Below are positions 8,231 to 10,982 of a stretch of 10,982 nt of DNA, one piece after another. The translations under genes and the position numbers were made by a program. The notes under the pieces are model-generated. The model saw only the letters and a list, made by a program, of their open reading frames with translations, had not been told where the DNA came from and did not search any database. Every line of letters starts with the position of its first letter. Within the stretch, counting starts at the first letter, position 1. Source of the stretch: Larix sibirica (lineage: Eukaryota > Streptophyta > Pinopsida > Pinales > Pinaceae); contig NWUY0304848126.1 of assembly GCA_004151065.3 (NCBI GenBank), forward strand, positions 1 through 10,982, in the 5' to 3' direction.

Positions 8231-10189
8231 TCATTTAGCTTCAACTCCTCAATTATGGAGTGTATCCTGTAAAATATGAGTGCCTAAATCTGTCAATATA
8301 CCCAACTTATCATTGCTAGCCTAATGTTTTTTCCTTTCCTGCAGACATTGATTCTTCCAATATCTTATTTTCCTCAATAACTTTCCATTATTATTCCTTA
8401 TCCTTTGACAAAAATTGCATAGTTTATTGCACTTGTTGACAAGCTTGCTCCACTTCTTATTGGCCTTATTCAGTTTACCCTGTATTTTCTTATTTTCATG
8501 TTGTAACTCCTTAACCAAACCTTTAATCTTATTTAATTTTGTCTTAAGTTTCTGCTTGATTTGATGTTTATCATTTTAATATTGGAGCATGTTATTATCT
8601 TCGGGTAATTTTACCTGAGCGATTAAAATTTCCACCTCTAGACTGATAGTATCATTGAACTTCATACACTGTGTTTCCTTCTCTTTCTCAGAATCTATAG
8701 GAACATAAGGTTGAGCCTCAGATGAACAAGGGATGGAATTAATAGTATTTTATAGATTAGTTAAGAACTCAACCACTTTCCTTTCAACTTCCATCGACTA
8801 GTCTGAATCTTCATTGATAATTACCTGGGTATTTTCAATTTTCTAAGATTGTCGATTTATTTTAGATTTTTCAGGTTTGGACTTTCCAACAGGTTCAGTG
8901 ATTTATTTTCCTTTACCAATTCTGAGGATGCTCCTAATCTGCACAGGCGTCAGAACTGAGGCTTTGGCCGTTTTATTTTTTTATTTCATTGACCCTTCCT
9001 CTGTCAGATCTTCAAGGTCAATGACATTATTTTATTTTAAGGAAGGGTCTAAAATGGATTTTGAGTTAATCCTAAACTTTTTTCTGGCTCTAGTGTGAGG
9101 TCCCCAAAGAGGATAAGGTTTTGGACTACTCTATTTCCTCTTTAGATTTTTACCTCACCCTATATCATTTTTAGGATTAGTCAAATTCTCGATTTCCTGT
9201 AACTCATATTTGTTTGCATTTGTTCGCTTTAAGGCCCCTCCCATCCTTTTTTTAACCTTATCTGCCATATTCTTCTGATCTTCTTTCACTGATTCAGCAT
9301 TAGGTTTTTTGTGCTTTCTCTTTGGGGAGGATTGCAACCTCTTCCTGTAAGATGCCTTGGATTATGATTCATGCTTATATTTTCCAGCTTCCAAACCATT
9401 TATTTTTCCCTTAAAATTTTGTTTTGAAATAAAATCATCGACTTGCCCATCTTTAAGGGTTTGAATAGAATCTGACTTTGCAAAGAAGCTTCTAGAAGTA
9501 CTTCACGGAGATTTGGATTCTTGGGTTTCAAATTCAGAATCTAGAAGAAAAGAATTCCAGTCTTTTTTTAATTTACTCAATTCTTCTGCTATTGACATTT
9601 TAATCAAGACCCGATGAAAAATACTATGTTGATTTTTGGGAAATTTTCTAACCTTTGTTTCCATTTTCGTGAGACTCTTCAAAAGATAGAAAGGCGAGTT
9701 CATTTTTTATATACCATCTAGATGTAGGAGGAAACACATATGGTATATATGGACTATAGCATACCTTCCTTCTACTGTGATATACCTCTGGACCAACTTT
9801 AAAAGGTGGTTATATTCCTCCGTCATCCAAGCCCATGGGATACCCTCTCGCCAATATGGATTATGATATTTCTTTTGTAGGAAATGGTTACATTGAGGGA
9901 CACTGACACCTTAAAGTTTAAACCATATTTCCCCATCTCAAGGTAGCTTTGTAGCTATGGATATTGAATTCTCAGAGACTAGAAAAGTCAAATACCCAAT
10001 TGTAACATCGTTCCCATCGAAATTCTGTGCAAAATCCTGAGCCACTCCAAAGTGGTGCCCCTGTAGTTTCTCACAAAAACAAAACCAGCCCACATTTTTA
10101 AACTTTAGAGAAAATTTCGGGTATGCTTCAAGAAGTTCAGCCCCAATAGGTTCATGCCTAACTACATGGCCACTCCTATGTGAAGACAT
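8231..10189 (-). pseudogene. LTR-resident coding region of about 650 codons, function unknown
   Basis: From ATG at 10189 one frame can be followed to TGA at 8233-8231, about 652 residues, with 16 in-frame stops but no net frameshift. The N-terminal part (residues 1 to about 250) includes MSSHRSGHVVRHEPIGAELL, KNVGWFCFCEKLQGHHFGVA, RYITVEGRYAIVHIYHM, MNSPFYLLKSLTKM and LKKDWNSFLL, which look like a folded domain. The middle is basic, with a nuclear-localisation-like SSPKRKHKKP near 9315. The last 120 residues form a coiled coil (VKELQHENKKIQGKLNKANK, LLRKIRYWKNQCLQERKKH). It resembles, from memory and unchecked, uncharacterised repeat-encoded plant proteins; I assign no function. It is in sense with gag-pol but lies upstream of the primer-binding site, inside the LTR. 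The N-terminal part recurs at 158-516. Other readings: a host gene fragment captured by the LTR, or the extra first ORF known from Ogre elements in an unusual place. Confidence 0.72.
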
Positions 10190-10922
10190 GATTATTTCGC
10201 TTGGTTACTATGAGAAACAAAGTCAGACTGGTGCTTATTAATCCTTAATCACAATAAACTTGATCAGCAACACAACAAGCAATGCCTAAGAGAAATATGA
10301 CTAACAATCCTGATTTTCCCAAGCATACATATCATTATGAAAAATTATGGAAAGGTTCATCATGTAGATTTACAGGAATCATGGGAACCTTACAACTATC
10401 TAAATATATTATTTACCACTCTCCAACTACTTCTTATGAATAAAGGGATTTAGAAAGTTGATATGACCAGAAGCATTTCTTGCCATAATTGCTAAATTCT
10501 GTAGCGTTGGGGCATAGTTTGGTAGCGTCGCGTCCACAGTTTGGTAGCACGGGCCATTTAACAGTTTCGTAGCGCAATGGGATTGCATTTTGTAGCGCAT
10601 TGCTTTTGGAGGAGATCCCTACCTCATAATATAGTTTTACCTTCCAAATAATCATGATCATTTGATCAAGCAAAGAACACCTGCAGAGACTAAGAACACA
10701 GCAAATTCTATACAAGTTGTTCCTTCTTAGTATATTTTACTAACCAATAATTTGGATTGAACACAGAAACATAAATAAAACATAATGTCATAGAGTATAA
10801 TTTCAAGGTTAAAGGTTTTATCTTAGATACAAATTCTTGGGACGGCCATAGAATAGGTTTGAATTACAAGGTCTCAAGTTCAAAAATGTAGACAATCCTA
10901 GGTGCAGACCTAGGTACTAACA
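10190..10922 (-). repeat. Outer (5') part of the 5' LTR, probable upstream region
   Basis: Upstream of the LTR gene start in element orientation. It carries the GTAGCG array (10501-10597) and, nearer the ATG, AT-rich sequence including AAATAATATATTTAG on the minus strand around 10400-10415, which could contain a TATA element. A 93-codon minus-strand open frame (10715-10434) covers the motif array but shares no frame with the LTR gene and is probably chance. Bases 10147-10473 are absent from the other LTR copy. Confidence 0.5.
10501..10597. repeat. Spaced GTAGCG motif array, 5' LTR copy
   Basis: Five hexamers start at 10501, 10522, 10544, 10569 and 10592 (GTAGCG four times, GTAGCA once), spaced 21, 22, 25 and 23 bases. 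Several are preceded by AGTTTGG-like or AGTTTC-like sequence. On the element strand the unit reads CGCTAC(C/G/A)AAAxTG. The same array with CpG decay lies at 549-646. CpG-containing motifs kept at constant spacing in the outer LTR suggest a repeated regulatory element, by inference only. Confidence 0.55.
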
Positions 10923-10982
10923 GTTATGCTTGAGCATGGGTATGCCCGCCTCAGGAAGAGAGAGTTCTTACTTGATCCATTG
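10923..10982. other. Unassigned right flank
   Basis: These 60 bases do not match the terminal bases of the 3' LTR (972-993) or any other part of the window that I can see. They may be host flank, another repeat, or a diverged LTR end. No coding or structural signal is visible. Confidence 0.4.

Larger units (their letters stand above)
158..10922 (-). mobile_element. Decayed Tat/Ogre-like Ty3/gypsy LTR retrotransposon
   Basis: A single minus-strand element supplies nearly all structure in the window. In element order I can read 5' LTR, primer-binding site, gag, protease, archaeal-type RNase H, reverse transcriptase, gypsy RNase H, integrase, polypurine tract and the start of the 3' LTR. Having RNase H and RT before integrase is the Ty3/gypsy order; the second RNase H and a tRNA-Asp-type primer site are known in the plant Tat/Athila branch. 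Inverted LTR termini (TGTTATCCC at 993-985, GGGATAACA at 7286-7278, both minus strand) fix the inner LTR edges. Every coding domain carries stops or frameshifts, so the copy cannot act by itself. The outer ends are unresolved: homology between the LTRs stops at 158 on the left and at 10922 on the right, and no target-site duplication could be identified. Confidence 0.93.
7278..10922 (-). repeat. 5' LTR, very long, outer end unresolved
   Basis: The inner edge is fixed by GGGATAACA (minus strand, 7286-7278) next to the primer-binding site. The part from 9789 to 10922 is duplicated at 158-971 in the 3' LTR, in the same orientation. At least 3.6 kb long, it is large for an LTR, though long LTRs are known in Ogre-type elements. 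It holds a coding region of about 650 codons. At the outer end, homology stops at 10922 within ...GTACTAACA (minus strand TGTTAGTAC). The 22 terminal bases seen in the other copy (972-993) are not found, so this end is truncated, rearranged or highly diverged. Confidence 0.7.
9789..10922 (-). repeat. Long direct repeat shared with the 3' LTR
   Basis: This segment pairs with 158-971 in the same orientation. Anchors that align by eye include CCTCCGTCATCCAAGCCCA, GCCACTCCAAAGTGGTGCCC and ATTACAAGGTCTCAAGTT. The left boundary falls inside the LTR gene (after codons for LLKLV), where this copy continues in frame into RYITVEGRY. It is therefore not an LTR terminus, but the point where the other copy is interrupted. 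Identity is about 85-88% by eye, with a gap of about 327 bases. Confidence 0.85.

Noticed and set aside
1159-9098. Plus-strand open frames (for example 1159-1395, 4487-4738, 4938-5207, 8877-9098)
   Set aside because: They lie opposite recognised gag-pol or LTR coding sequence, show no family motifs and are shadows of the minus-strand frames.
9789-9800. TG at 9789 as the LTR terminus, giving a 1.1 kb LTR
   Set aside because: The LTR gene continues in frame across this point (LLKLV to RYITVEGRY), no primer-binding site follows at 9788, and a good one exists at 7255-7272.
8231-10189. Reassigned stop codons (TAA/TAG read as Gln) to explain the many in-frame stops
   Set aside because: The sister LTR copy has CGA and CAA at two of these sites, the stops include all three types, and pol shows stops at Trp and probable Leu sites as well as frameshifts and lost catalytic residues. 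Ordinary decay explains it.
549-10597. CRISPR array or tandem satellite from the GTAGCG repeats
   Set aside because: Units are only six conserved bases, there are five of them, and they lie in a plant LTR; neither a CRISPR nor a true satellite.
10434-10715. 93-codon minus-strand open frame in the outer LTR
   Set aside because: It covers the spaced motif array, is not in frame with the LTR gene, and the matching part of the 3' LTR shows motif spacing conserved, not an open frame I could confirm.

Overview
The window is plant nuclear repeat DNA, AT-rich and without any intact gene. Almost all of it is one old, decayed Ty3/gypsy (Metaviridae-type) LTR retrotransposon lying on the minus strand, so the element reads from high to low coordinates. 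The lineage is the plant Tat/Ogre-like branch. This is inferred from the extra archaeal/plant-type RNase H domain, the gag and integrase motifs, and a primer-binding site that fits plant tRNA-Asp. A gymnosperm source is my guess from general resemblance and cannot be proved here.

Layout in element order: 5' LTR (10922 down to 7278, far end not resolved); a tRNA-Asp-like primer-binding site (7272-7255); leader and gag N-terminal part (7135-6686); gag core (6685-5894); gag-protease linker (5893-5390); protease (5389-4681); archaeal-type RNase H (4680-4134); reverse transcriptase (4133-3073); the element's own degenerate gypsy RNase H (3072-2415); integrase ending at a clear stop (2460-1152); a short polypurine tract (1000-994); and the start of the 3' LTR (993 down to 158, where homology to the 5' LTR stops). 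Gag and protease share one reading frame. From the archaeal-type RNase H onward the frame is broken repeatedly. Catalytic residues are lost in protease, gypsy RNase H and integrase, while the RT YLDD box and the four acidic residues of the archaeal-type RNase H can still be seen.

The most unusual part is the LTR. It is at least 3.6 kb long and carries, in sense orientation upstream of the primer-binding site, a decayed protein-coding region of about 650 codons (10189-8231). It has a conserved N-terminal domain, a basic middle with a nuclear-localisation-like patch and a C-terminal coiled coil. It holds 16 in-frame stops but no net frame change. The N-terminal part is present again in the 3' LTR copy (516-158), which keeps Arg and Gln codons where the 5' copy has stops. 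This is an LTR-resident accessory gene of unknown function. The two LTR copies also share a spaced array of five GTAGCG-like motifs.

The two LTR copies are about 85-88% identical by eye, so the insertion is old. The outermost 157 bases on the left and 60 on the right do not match the element and are not assigned.
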